DNA from: Candidatus Bathyarchaeota archaeon
GTDB lineage: Archaea > Thermoproteota > Bathyarchaeia > Bathyarchaeales > DTEX01
NCBI GenBank assembly: GCA_018396435.1
Contig: JAGTRG010000006.1
Coordinates: 1-47,164 of the forward strand
Reading direction: 5' to 3'
DNA: 47,164 bases
Shown here: positions 38,760-47,164 of the stretch, piece by piece
Layout: each line of letters starts with the position of its first letter
Position numbering within the stretch: the first letter of the stretch is position 1
Notes under the pieces: generated by a model
Told to the model about the DNA's origin: nothing
The model's database searches: none
The model's input: the letters and a program-made list of their open reading frames with translations, nothing else
Translations under genes and position numbers: made by a program

Positions 38760-40190
38760 TTAAGTGGCTATGCCTATTTCTCTTAGAAATCCATTTATGC
38801 AATCCTTCATGGATTGTATGAATGGGTGCTTTATTCTTTCAGGTTCAATCATATTTTCAAGCCGCTCAATCCGAAATGAGAGAGGCGGATGGGGATCCAG
38901 GCCTATCCAGCTGCCAATCCTACTTGAGGACCTTTCAGCCAATATTCTTCTATATCCTATTTTTCTCAGGGCGTCGGCCAGTTCGTTCTGCTTCTTAAGC
39001 ACGATTGCTGATTCAAGGTCTGCTCTAGCCTCAAAGAATTTTGCAATAAAGTAAATGAGGCTTAAAGCGAACAGAAAATAAAAGAAGCCAAAGAATAGGA
39101 TGAAGGGCCAGAGAACGTACACCCTCAGCAGATACTCAGCCGATGTCAATGCGAAGAGAATAAGCGGATCCCTGCTCTTAACATGGCTCATTTCATGCCC
39201 GACAACAGCCAAGATCTCATCATCATCCAGTTGGATAAGCAAACCCGTGGTTATTAGGACAAGTCCGAAGCGCGGCGCCGGACCGGTGGCAGCGGCATTA
39301 GGAACTATAATGTTTGCCACTCTGATTTTCGGAATAGGCATATTAAATACGTGCGCGGCTTCCTTCACAATTTGATATATATTTATGCTTCTTACAAGCA
39401 TGTTTTCAGGCTTAATGTTTACTCCATGCTGAAAGAAAACCTCTTGAACATCTTGTGCATTGATGGGTTTTCCTAAAGCCAATGTTCTCTCATAAATTTC
39501 TCTTTTTATTCGGAGGAGACGTTCCCTGTTGTAATTCCGCCGAATAAATTCGAAGTCCTCTGTGGGAATATGATACTGGAGAATATGCACGTGGGGCGAC
39601 TCTTCAGCGATCGACCAATCGCCCATCCTCATTATTATCTTGTCCGATAGTAAAACTAGAACTAGCTGCGAGAGCACTAATATAATGGGCGCGTACATTT
39701 GAGTAAGCAGAAAAACCATGTAACTGAAGAGGATAAATATGACGAATAAAAACATCATGTTTCCAGTGAATATTTGGCTTAAAATCTTCTTTCTTTGTGT
39801 AAGCGCCTTCTCGCCCACAATATATTCGCTTGGGCCCCAAGCAAAGTAGAGCGTGGTTCTTCTAACATTATCCTCAAACATCTGAATTGTAGTTATCAAG
39901 TCTTCTCTAAGCTTGCTTAGAACCTTTTTGGGCGTATAGGCGCTTGGTTTCATTTTTATTTCTAGGGGGTTTCCGGAAGTAACTTCCACATCAACGTACC
40001 ATGCGCCGCTGGAATCAACGAATGTGAAAGCTAATGTTTCCCGCCCATCCAGTATCCAGCGCCTAACATTAGCGAAGCTCCGATAGAATGGGACGATGTA
40101 TTTCTGATATACAAAGAGAAGTAGTTCGCTATAGTAGGCGGGTGAAACTTCCGTATACACTTTAAATATGGGGGCTTCTGAGATCTCCAT
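38760..40190 (-). CDS. M48-family (HtpX-like) membrane metallopeptidase
   Basis: VVGHEMSHVKSRDP zinc motif (HExxH), downstream E in FFEARADLESA, flanking transmembrane segments. Confidence 0.85.
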   Translation of the reverse strand: MEISEAPIFKVYTEVSPAYYSELLLFVYQKYIVPFYRSFANVRRWILDGRETLAFTFVDSSGAWYVDVEVTSGNPLEIKMKPSAYTPKKVLSKLREDLITTIQMFEDNVRRTTLYFAWGPSEYIVGEKALTQRKKILSQIFTGNMMFLFVIFILFSYMVFLLTQMYAPIILVLSQLVLVLLSDKIIMRMGDWSIAEESPHVHILQYHIPTEDFEFIRRNYNRERLLRIKREIYERTLALGKPINAQDVQEVFFQHGVNIKPENMLVRSINIYQIVKEAAHVFNMPIPKIRVANIIVPNAAATGPAPRFGLVLITTGLLIQLDDDEILAVVGHEMSHVKSRDPLILFALTSAEYLLRVYVLWPFILFFGFFYFLFALSLIYFIAKFFEARADLESAIVLKKQNELADALRKIGYRRILAERSSSRIGSWIGLDPHPPLSFRIERLENMIEPERIKHPFIQSMKDCINGFLREIGIAT

Positions 40191-40342
40191 CGCTTAATCA
40201 TTCCGGAGGCATTAATAAAAATGTTCGCCAGCCCATTATTAAATGTGTTCCCGAACAGATGCCATAGGCATTTAAACTTTGCAATAATGCTTTTATAGTA
40301 AAAAGTTAAGAATGGTAATAGCAATAATCTGGCGGTAAACCT

Positions 40343-40588
40343 ATGGAACCCAGCAAGAAACCATTAAATGTACTAATAAAGCAAATGAACTCCTACATTG
40401 GGGTTACACTTAAAAATAACATTGAATATAGAGGGGCGATGGTGCACTGTGACAGCTACATGAATATAATTCTTGATGGAGCATCAGAGTATAATAATAG
40501 TCAGCTAATAGCGAATTATGGTAAGGTTTTAGTTAGAGGAAATAATATACTTTATATAACGCTGAACCCGCCGCAAAAGAAGGAATAA
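40343..40588 (+). CDS. LSm/Sm-like RNA-binding protein
   Basis: VLIKQMNSYIGVTLKNNIEYRGAMVHCDSYMNIILDGA...KVLVRGNNILYI. Confidence 0.92.
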   Translation: MEPSKKPLNVLIKQMNSYIGVTLKNNIEYRGAMVHCDSYMNIILDGASEYNNSQLIANYGKVLVRGNNILYITLNPPQKKE

Positions 40589-40631
40589 TCATAGCAGCAG
40601 CGTTGGAAAATAAATCTGGAGGAGACGCTAG

Positions 40632-41540
40632 TTGAATAAACGATTTTTATTGAGCTTAGTGGTAAGCATATTTATTTTATATCTTCTCTTTTCACAATTC
40701 TTAAATTTTGATAAGTTTTTAGCAGCCCTATCTTCTGTAAGCATTCTGCTATTCTTAGCCAGCGATCTCCCATATCTAGTACAAGCGGTTTTGATGGGAT
40801 ATAGGCTTTCCTGGTCGATGCGTAGAAGCGGCGTTGAAGCGGGCTGGAAGGACGGTTTTTTCGCCCATCTTTTCGGAATGTTAGGTAGCGATTTTAGCGT
40901 TGGAAGAACAGGGTATTTGCTTTCTTCACTGCCATTTAAGTCAAAGCTCGCCGGAAATATCGGGGTTGTTTCAGCCCTAACTGTTGTCGACGTGATTGCA
41001 AAGGCCATTTTTGGCACCATTTCAGCGGTTTTCCTAATTTATCTGTTTGGAGTAAGCATCAATCCGACCCTGTTTTTATTCTCCGTTGCGGTAATTTTAG
41101 GAGGAATACTGTTTTTTACACTCATCGCAAGCCAAAGAAGCGTTAAAACAGTGTCTAAGCTCCCATTATTAGGAAAGAAACTCCTACCCTACTATCAAGA
41201 TTTTAGAAACTCGCTTGAAAGCCTAAAAAGAAACTTATTATTTCTTTTCATTTTTCCGCTTTTAGGATGGTTTTTACGGGGGTTAGAATGGAATATCCTC
41301 GGCTACGCTGTAGGGATATTCTTCCCCTTCCACATATGGCTCATGTTACATCCGATTTTAACCCTTGTCAGATTAATTCCAGTAACTGTAACGGGGTTAG
41401 GCGTCTTCGAGGCTACCCTAATACTTCTTTTTCCGGATATTAACCCTGAAAACCTAGTTGTCTTCGGCATACTGGACATGGTAAATAATAGTTTAGTAGA
41501 TATTTTTGGTTTATTTTCCCTATGGAAGATGAGAGAGTGA
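40632..41540 (+). CDS. Lysylphosphatidylglycerol synthase TM/flippase-like (UPF0104-type) membrane protein
   Basis: Polytopic; FFAHLFGMLGSDFSVGRTGYLL...RLIPVTVTGLGVFEATLILLF pattern. Confidence 0.75.
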   Translation: MNKRFLLSLVVSIFILYLLFSQFLNFDKFLAALSSVSILLFLASDLPYLVQAVLMGYRLSWSMRRSGVEAGWKDGFFAHLFGMLGSDFSVGRTGYLLSSLPFKSKLAGNIGVVSALTVVDVIAKAIFGTISAVFLIYLFGVSINPTLFLFSVAVILGGILFFTLIASQRSVKTVSKLPLLGKKLLPYYQDFRNSLESLKRNLLFLFIFPLLGWFLRGLEWNILGYAVGIFFPFHIWLMLHPILTLVRLIPVTVTGLGVFEATLILLFPDINPENLVVFGILDMVNNSLVDIFGLFSLWKMRE

Positions 41541-42205
41541 AAATAGGAAATTGAAAACTCTTCCAACGAGCCATAAACTTAAAAATTTAATCCCAAAACT
41601 CGTCTAGAATCAAATATAGGCGTCGCCTTGCTCTCGGCGAGCCGTATGCTCCTAAGCCTATCAAGCAGCCTCTGCTCCTTAAGCGACTGCGCTATTATAG
41701 TGAGAAATGTAAGCATTAGGAGCTGGCTTCTACTTAGCTCAGCGAACACTATGAGGAGGATCTTCAAAGGATCTTGGAGATGCACTAATAGATAAGAGAG
41801 TCGGAAAGCGACTTAACCATAAAAATGGCTGAAATGACATAGGCAAAGAAAAAGATGGATGCAAAGCCGAGAACACGGAGGATTCTAATCCACCGCTAAA
41901 AACATGACTAAAGAAAGAAAAATCAAATTCAGCGTTTTAATCCCAGAACTAATATGGGAAAAACTTAGCATACTAGTAATAAAAAACGCATAAGTAAAAA
42001 CAACTAATCCAAGGAGCCCTAGAAAAAGAGGCTCAAGAAGCATGCTCTGCTTTCTCTCTTTTTTGCGGGGGAATTTTTAATTAGGAAGATGAAGTATTAG
42101 AGTGAGTGAGAAGTGGGATTTTTTAGATTGAGAAAGTTCCAATTTTTCAAATGCGATTCGTGACGGGGCTAGATTCAAGTCCGATTTCAGAAAGCAATAA
42201 ATGTT

Positions 42206-43378
42206 TTACCCTGTGGACCAATTAGAATAGGATTTTCTATATGTACCGTCAGGGGTTTCTGTGCGAATGACATACCCTTGCTGCCATGAGCCAGCTCTGA
42301 TGATTAGTTTGGCTTGGGGCGCCGGGGTTGTCGAAACGCTCACTCCTAAACCCAAACTCACTGCATATGGATAGCCTATAGAGAAGCTTACGCTAACTGA
42401 CCAAATATAGTTGACGCCTCCACTTACAGCTATTTCTCTCGTATAGCCCTGAGGAGTGATGTAATAGTATGGGTGGCCCGGTAGATTTCCACTCCAAGAT
42501 TCAGAGGTCCGCTTAAGACTTCTGGGGTCCCCGGAAGTATCAGCAGCATAAACTATTTCGTATGCTAGAGGCGGGGCTGTCATCACCCACTCCGTCTTAT
42601 AGATGTATTTAAATTCAAAATAGAGTGTGTACTTCTTCTCACCCGTATGTTCATCACTAATAACACCGCTATCCATAGTGACTTCTGTGCATCCCTCTGA
42701 GAACCAGGGGCTTATTATCTCACCTGTTGCAGCATTATAAAGTCTCTTCTTACATTCAACCCTCACTTTGGAGCCAATAGGATGCTGGGTTTTCGCATAT
42801 ATGCTTGTCCAGATAGAATATTCTAGAACTGGTGTATATGAGTAGTTTGTTGTCATGTAGCCGGGGGGAGGTGGAGAAAACTGTTGCTCAATTTGGCTTT
42901 GAGCGACACTATAGACGCTAGATAAGTTAATTTTGGCAAGCCTTATCTGGACTGATTCCACATCTATGGGCCATTTGAGATTTGCCGGGTCAATTGTAAG
43001 CGCCCGACCTCCCACCTGATGATCCTCGGTGCACGCATCTATAAGTAGGTTAACTGATGCATAAACATCCCTCCCCTCATATGTTGCCACGCGCCTTCTT
43101 GGGATTATTACTCGCAGAGGATCACCCCTATGTATGAGGCTTCCAGATAGTCTTATAGGGCCATCATCTGACAGATGAATGATGGTTACGAAGCATTTGT
43201 CTAGGGGTTTACCATAGGCATCAATAACATCCACATAGAAGTCTACAACTTGCTTTTCCTCCGAAAGATATAAATAATCTAACGTGGCAGAGCATTCGTA
43301 ACACAAAATGTAAATTGAAAGCAGAAGCGTAAATACGCCGAGAAAAATAAGTTTCTTCATTCCATCCACCACCCCCAC
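42206..43378 (-). CDS. Hypothetical secreted protein
   Basis: 390 aa, N-terminal signal-like hydrophobic segment KKLIFLGVFTLLLSIYILCYEC; Ser/Thr/Tyr-rich beta-type sequence; no recognised family. Confidence 0.6.
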   Translation of the reverse strand: MGVVDGMKKLIFLGVFTLLLSIYILCYECSATLDYLYLSEEKQVVDFYVDVIDAYGKPLDKCFVTIIHLSDDGPIRLSGSLIHRGDPLRVIIPRRRVATYEGRDVYASVNLLIDACTEDHQVGGRALTIDPANLKWPIDVESVQIRLAKINLSSVYSVAQSQIEQQFSPPPPGYMTTNYSYTPVLEYSIWTSIYAKTQHPIGSKVRVECKKRLYNAATGEIISPWFSEGCTEVTMDSGVISDEHTGEKKYTLYFEFKYIYKTEWVMTAPPLAYEIVYAADTSGDPRSLKRTSESWSGNLPGHPYYYITPQGYTREIAVSGGVNYIWSVSVSFSIGYPYAVSLGLGVSVSTTPAPQAKLIIRAGSWQQGYVIRTETPDGTYRKSYSNWSTG

Positions 43379-43621
43379 TTATACTACTCCATCCGTATAT
43401 AAAAACTTTTCAAAAAAGATGTTTAAAGATTGTTTCATGACTCGAAAATCCCCCATGTTTAAGTTTTTGAAGCAGATGTTCAACTTCTTCAGGCTCGCTC
43501 TGCACTCGTAAACTATCTTATATCCAAAGCATATAAGGCAAAATCCTTCAGAGATGGTTTGTTCATTTGTTTGTTCGATTATTCGGCCTCCCTCTCTGTC
43601 TTTGTGCGTTTGGGTTTGGGG

Positions 43622-44182
43622 TTAAAAATTTAATTGCGAGACGGAATAATATACTATCTCTCCTCTTCTGTTTATCACGGCCAATATAAGGGTCTTCTTT
43701 AAATTTTGCGCGCGATTTAGTATTTGGGCCAGATCTTCCGTGAAGAGAGGCATGCCTTCATATATTCCCAAAACTAGGTAATTTGCAGAGTCCTTACTAT
43801 ATTCGCCTCTCTCATAAAGGCGGAAATCTATGCCTAATCCAAAACCATCGCGCACAACGTAGCCTCTGCTTCTTAAATCACGGTAAATTAAGTATTTTAC
43901 CCATGCATTTTCATCAACGTTCTTATATTTTTCCAGTAAATCCTGAAACCCAGCTGGTTTTCCAGTTTTATCATCTTTAATTTTAAGCAGCCCTTTGCTG
44001 TGCAAATACATGGCTTCATAGAAGGCTAAGATCAGTTTTCCATCCTTCGGTGTGCCATAGCCTTTTGAGGATAAACTCTCAGCGTCCTCAGCGGACTCAA
44101 CTAGGACCCCCTCATCCCTAAGCAGGGCTTTAATGTCCTTTTTACTTACTTCATCTTTCTTCTTAATGTTATTAGGCAACAT
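43622..44182 (-). CDS. endA: tRNA-splicing endonuclease (EndA family)
   Basis: VKYLIYRDLRSRGYVVRDGFGLGIDFRLYERGEY...NYLVLGIYEG...LKKTLILAVINRRGEIVYYSV. Catalytic Tyr and Lys regions are present; the His position appears to be Ser. Confidence 0.9.
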   Translation of the reverse strand: MLPNNIKKKDEVSKKDIKALLRDEGVLVESAEDAESLSSKGYGTPKDGKLILAFYEAMYLHSKGLLKIKDDKTGKPAGFQDLLEKYKNVDENAWVKYLIYRDLRSRGYVVRDGFGLGIDFRLYERGEYSKDSANYLVLGIYEGMPLFTEDLAQILNRAQNLKKTLILAVINRRGEIVYYSVSQLNF

Positions 44183-44198
44183 GATGTTTTGACCCCAA

Positions 44199-45227
44199 TT
44201 ATGCGGAATGGTGGGCTTTAGCCATCTTACTAAGATCTTCCCTACTCAAAATTCCTTTCTCACATATTATATAGTTAACATATTTCATTGGCGTTATATC
44301 AAATGCCGGATTCAGCGCGTTTACGCCCGGCGGGGTGATTCTCACAGATTTTATATATGTAACCTCCTCAGGGCTTCTTTCCTCTATGATCACATTTTTC
44401 GCAGAGATGTTTAAGTCGAATGTGGAAAGAGGCGCTGCAACATAGAATGGAACTTTATGCTCATACGCCAGAACAGCAATGCTATATGTGCCTATCTTAT
44501 TTATTATCGCATCGCAAACTATTCTGTCAGCGCCAACAATAACTTTATCCACAAGTCCCCTAAACATTACATATCCAACCATATTGTCTGTTATTAATGT
44601 TACTGGTATGCCGTCACGCATCAGCTCGTAGGCTGTTAATCTGGCGCCTTGAAGTTTAGGCCTTGTTTCATCAACTATGACCTTTATACGCTTACCCTCC
44701 TCCCATGCAGCTCTTATAACCGCCAGCGCTGTGCCATAGTCCACAGTGGCCAGTCTACCGGCATTACAATGCGTTAAAATGGTATCGCCATCTGATATAA
44801 GTTTAGAACCGTGCTTTCCAATCATTTTGTTAACAACGGCATCTTCCTCAGCGATGCTCTCAGCCTCCTTAATAACAATGCTTTTCAGCGTTTCCACATC
44901 GCCCTCCGCGCTCTTAGCCTTCTTTAGGATTCTATCCACTGCCCAAAAGAGGTTAACCGCTGTAGGCCTAGTTCTCTTAAGCATATCGGCTGAAATATCT
45001 ATTTCCTTTAGAAAATCCTCTCTGTTCTCAGCGTTTGAATGGTAGGCTGTTAGGGCTAAACCATACGCTGCTGCCACGCCTATTAAAGGAGCGCCCCTAA
45101 TCTTCATCTCTTTAATGGCCTTAGCGATCTCATCGCAACTTCTCATCTCAATCCAAATTTCTTCATCAGGAAGTATGGTTTGGTCTATAGTGATTACAAC
45201 GCCATCCTTCCATATGATAGTCCGCAT
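44199..45227 (-). CDS. mtnA: S-methyl-5-thioribose-1-phosphate isomerase (MtnA/eIF2B-like)
   Basis: MKIRGAPLIGVAAAYGLAL, LTHCNAGRLATVDYGTALAVIRAAWEEGK, VDETRPKLQGARLTAYEL, GADRIVCDAIINKIGTYSIAVLAY. Likely start MRTIIWKDG at about 45227. Confidence 0.93.
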   Translation of the reverse strand: MRTIIWKDGVVITIDQTILPDEEIWIEMRSCDEIAKAIKEMKIRGAPLIGVAAAYGLALTAYHSNAENREDFLKEIDISADMLKRTRPTAVNLFWAVDRILKKAKSAEGDVETLKSIVIKEAESIAEEDAVVNKMIGKHGSKLISDGDTILTHCNAGRLATVDYGTALAVIRAAWEEGKRIKVIVDETRPKLQGARLTAYELMRDGIPVTLITDNMVGYVMFRGLVDKVIVGADRIVCDAIINKIGTYSIAVLAYEHKVPFYVAAPLSTFDLNISAKNVIIEERSPEEVTYIKSVRITPPGVNALNPAFDITPMKYVNYIICEKGILSREDLSKMAKAHHSA

Positions 45228-45309
45228 TTCTGTGCGCTCCCAACATCCCAGTATGCTAAATCTTATGAACAAAAATAGATTCTTGAAATTTTTAAGGATT
45301 CTTATGGTT

Positions 45310-45726
45310 CTAAAAGGCTAAGCCTAGCTTCCATAGGTAAAGGGCTGCTTCAATAACTATGAACGTTAAGATTAGTAGAGCTGCGCCTATTTTAATTAGC
45401 AGAGACGCTTGGTCCGGATTACGCATATATCTCGTGCTTCGATATATGAGGATTAATCCTGCAGCCCCAAGGGCGTAAACTATCATTATGGCGATGCTTT
45501 CGTTAAGAATCTGCTCATGTAAGCTTGGATATAGGAAGATGAAACCGCTAGAGTACGGTATTACACTTCTAGGCTTCAGCGTAACATCGTATATGCCTCC
45601 GCCAAGCAGAAAAATTGTTATGGCTGCTAAGATGATGGCTATAATATGGGGTGATGGCCGATAATTTATCAGCCTAATGATTTTTTGGATGAAACGCATT
45701 ATCGATGAAGATGATTGTTTACTCAT
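45310..45726 (-). CDS. Hypothetical membrane protein
   Basis: 138 aa with about three hydrophobic segments; no recognised family. Confidence 0.55.
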   Translation of the reverse strand: MSKQSSSSIMRFIQKIIRLINYRPSPHIIAIILAAITIFLLGGGIYDVTLKPRSVIPYSSGFIFLYPSLHEQILNESIAIMIVYALGAAGLILIYRSTRYMRNPDQASLLIKIGAALLILTFIVIEAALYLWKLGLAF

Positions 45727-45891
45727 TGCTGATCATGCCAGCCACTGGGCTTTACTGAGATTTAGAGAATATAAAGACGCTAACAAGATTTAAGCGTTGC
45801 TCCACACTTTTCAAATATGAAAATATTGAGAAACCTTAAATGCCTCGTCATCACTTTACTAATCATTACATGATGCTACTGGTGATTTGGA

Positions 45892-46071
45892 ATGCCTCAA
45901 AAAGTCTTATGTAGTGATTGTGGGGAACTCCTTTATCAGGGTGAGGACGTAAAATCACCTGAAGAAATACATCAAATGTATAATGGGAGATGCCCGAAAT
46001 GCGGGAGGAAACTTTCGCTTATTCCGCAAAAGGTTGAGGTTTTTTCAGCTAGGGAATATAGGAAGACTTAG
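45892..46071 (+). CDS. Small double-CxxC zinc-ribbon protein (not in the supplied ORF track)
   Basis: Hand translation: MPQKVLCSDCGELLYQGEDVKSPEEIHQMYNGRCPKCGRKLSLIPQKVEVFSAREYRKT*. Confidence 0.75.
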   Translation: MPQKVLCSDCGELLYQGEDVKSPEEIHQMYNGRCPKCGRKLSLIPQKVEVFSAREYRKT

Positions 46072-46151
46072 ATGGGGAATCATATAGCTTGGGAAATAAG
46101 AAAAGATAAATAAATTACTTTTACTTTCATAAGTTAAAAAGGTGCCTAATA

Positions 46152-47164
46152 ATGAAGGCAGCAAAGGGTGCTCTTAAGAAAATCGGTTTGCTTATGCAGA
46201 GAATCCCATCCCTTCGTCCAAAAATCTCCCATTCCTCATTAATTAAGGGAACTATGCTCTTCTTAATAATCGTGATCGCTTCCGGAATCAGGTTGATGCC
46301 CCTGCGCTGGGGCTTCTATTTAAATGAGTTTGACCCCTACTATCATTATTATGTGGCTAAAAATATTGCTGAAAATGGACTTTCATACTGGTTTTCGTGG
46401 CATGACTACGCTGGCTGGTATCCTTACGGCAGAAATGTGCCATACGTGTCTAACCTAGGATTAACATTGACGGCTGTCTCATTATACAAGATTTTGAGCT
46501 CCCTTGGGGTTCCGCTGAATTTTGGATTAACTTTAAATCCGCTTGATCCATTAAGCGCAGACCCGCTATACAATCTATGCGTTATATTCCCAATCATAAT
46601 GGCGGCACTCACATGTATCATCATGTATTTCCTCGGCAGAGATTTAGGCGGCGACTCCGTCGGCTTATTTGCGGCACTGCTATTAGCGCTGGATTCTTCT
46701 TATATTAGCAGAACCTCGCTTGGATGGTTTGACGATGAGACCATTGGGATATTCAGCACATTATTGTTCGCATTGTTCTTTAATAGGTCTATAGATGCGA
46801 AGAAGCCCATAAAATACAGCCTCATATATGCTGTTGCTTCGGGACTTGCTCTAGGCTATCTATGCGCTTCATGGGGCGCTGCACGCTATCTAGTAGCAAT
46901 AGCTGCGCTCTTCACCTTTATGCTTCTGCTGCTAAAGAGGTATTCGCAGCGCCTCTTCATATCATATGCAACAACGTTTGCAATCGCCTTCTCTATAGCG
47001 GCAAATGTCCCACGAGTGGGATTTAACTTCCTTTTTGAAACCTTTAATCTTCCGGTTTACGGCGTTCTCGCTTTATTATGCATTGCCGAAATAATTAGGC
47101 GAACCGCAGCAATGAGTAGGAAGCTAATTTACACATCAATCTTCATTATACTTGTCGCCGCCGC
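46152..47164 (+). CDS. Oligosaccharyltransferase STT3/AglB-type, truncated by window end
   Basis: LRWGFYLNEFDPYYHYYVAKNIAENGLSYWFSWHDYAGWYPYGRNVPYVSNLGLTL; repeated transmembrane segments. Confidence 0.85.
   Translation, partial: MKAAKGALKKIGLLMQRIPSLRPKISHSSLIKGTMLFLIIVIASGIRLMPLRWGFYLNEFDPYYHYYVAKNIAENGLSYWFSWHDYAGWYPYGRNVPYVSNLGLTLTAVSLYKILSSLGVPLNFGLTLNPLDPLSADPLYNLCVIFPIIMAALTCIIMYFLGRDLGGDSVGLFAALLLALDSSYISRTSLGWFDDETIGIFSTLLFALFFNRSIDAKKPIKYSLIYAVASGLALGYLCASWGAARYLVAIAALFTFMLLLLKRYSQRLFISYATTFAIAFSIAANVPRVGFNFLFETFNLPVYGVLALLCIAEIIRRTAAMSRKLIYTSIFIILVAA

Noticed and set aside
43440-43620. Cys-containing readable stretch EGFCLICFGYKIVYEC followed in another frame by QSEPEEVEHLLQKLKHGGFSS (minus)
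   Set aside because: Could be a decayed zinc-ribbon gene, but fragments are too short and the frames do not join convincingly.
1-47164. CRISPR arrays, rRNA genes, intact transposases or tandem repeat arrays
   Set aside because: No regularly spaced repeats, rRNA-like sequence or transposase-like ORFs were seen by reading; small dispersed repeats could be missed without computation.

Overview
This 47 kb window looks like a chromosomal segment from a TACK-type archaeon. The markers are an unsplit RpoA (A'+A'' in one ORF), an archaeal RNA polymerase/ribosomal operon, exosome, proteasome, SBDS, KEOPS and RNase P genes, and STT3. The exact lineage cannot be fixed from the sequence alone; a Bathyarchaeia/Nitrososphaeria-like lineage is only a guess. 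Most of the content is informational housekeeping genes, plus glycoside hydrolases, a radical SAM/DUF362 pair, and a tyrosine integrase abutting a tRNA-Gly gene at the left edge. The notable signal is a concentration of bulge-helix-bulge (BHB) RNA-splicing substrates. (1) A circularly permuted tRNA-Arg(GCG) gene at 38023-38157 (minus): the 3' half precedes the 5' half, an 8-bp terminal helix and a textbook BHB are present, and joining gives a complete cloverleaf. (2) A 29-nt BHB intron interrupts the protein-coding gene pcm (3139-3848). The ORF track shows two frame-shifted ORFs, but excising 3320-3348 at the predicted BHB cut sites restores one 226-aa frame with the ISAPHM motif. (3) A tRNA-Val(GAC) gene (3922-4038, minus) appears to carry two small introns, one in the anticodon loop and one in the variable region. 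A tRNA-splicing endonuclease homologue (EndA, 43622-44182) lies in the same window and seems to lack the usual catalytic His. Other observations include a GH4 pseudogene with a large internal deletion, two Pcc1-family paralogues and a probable integrated-element boundary.
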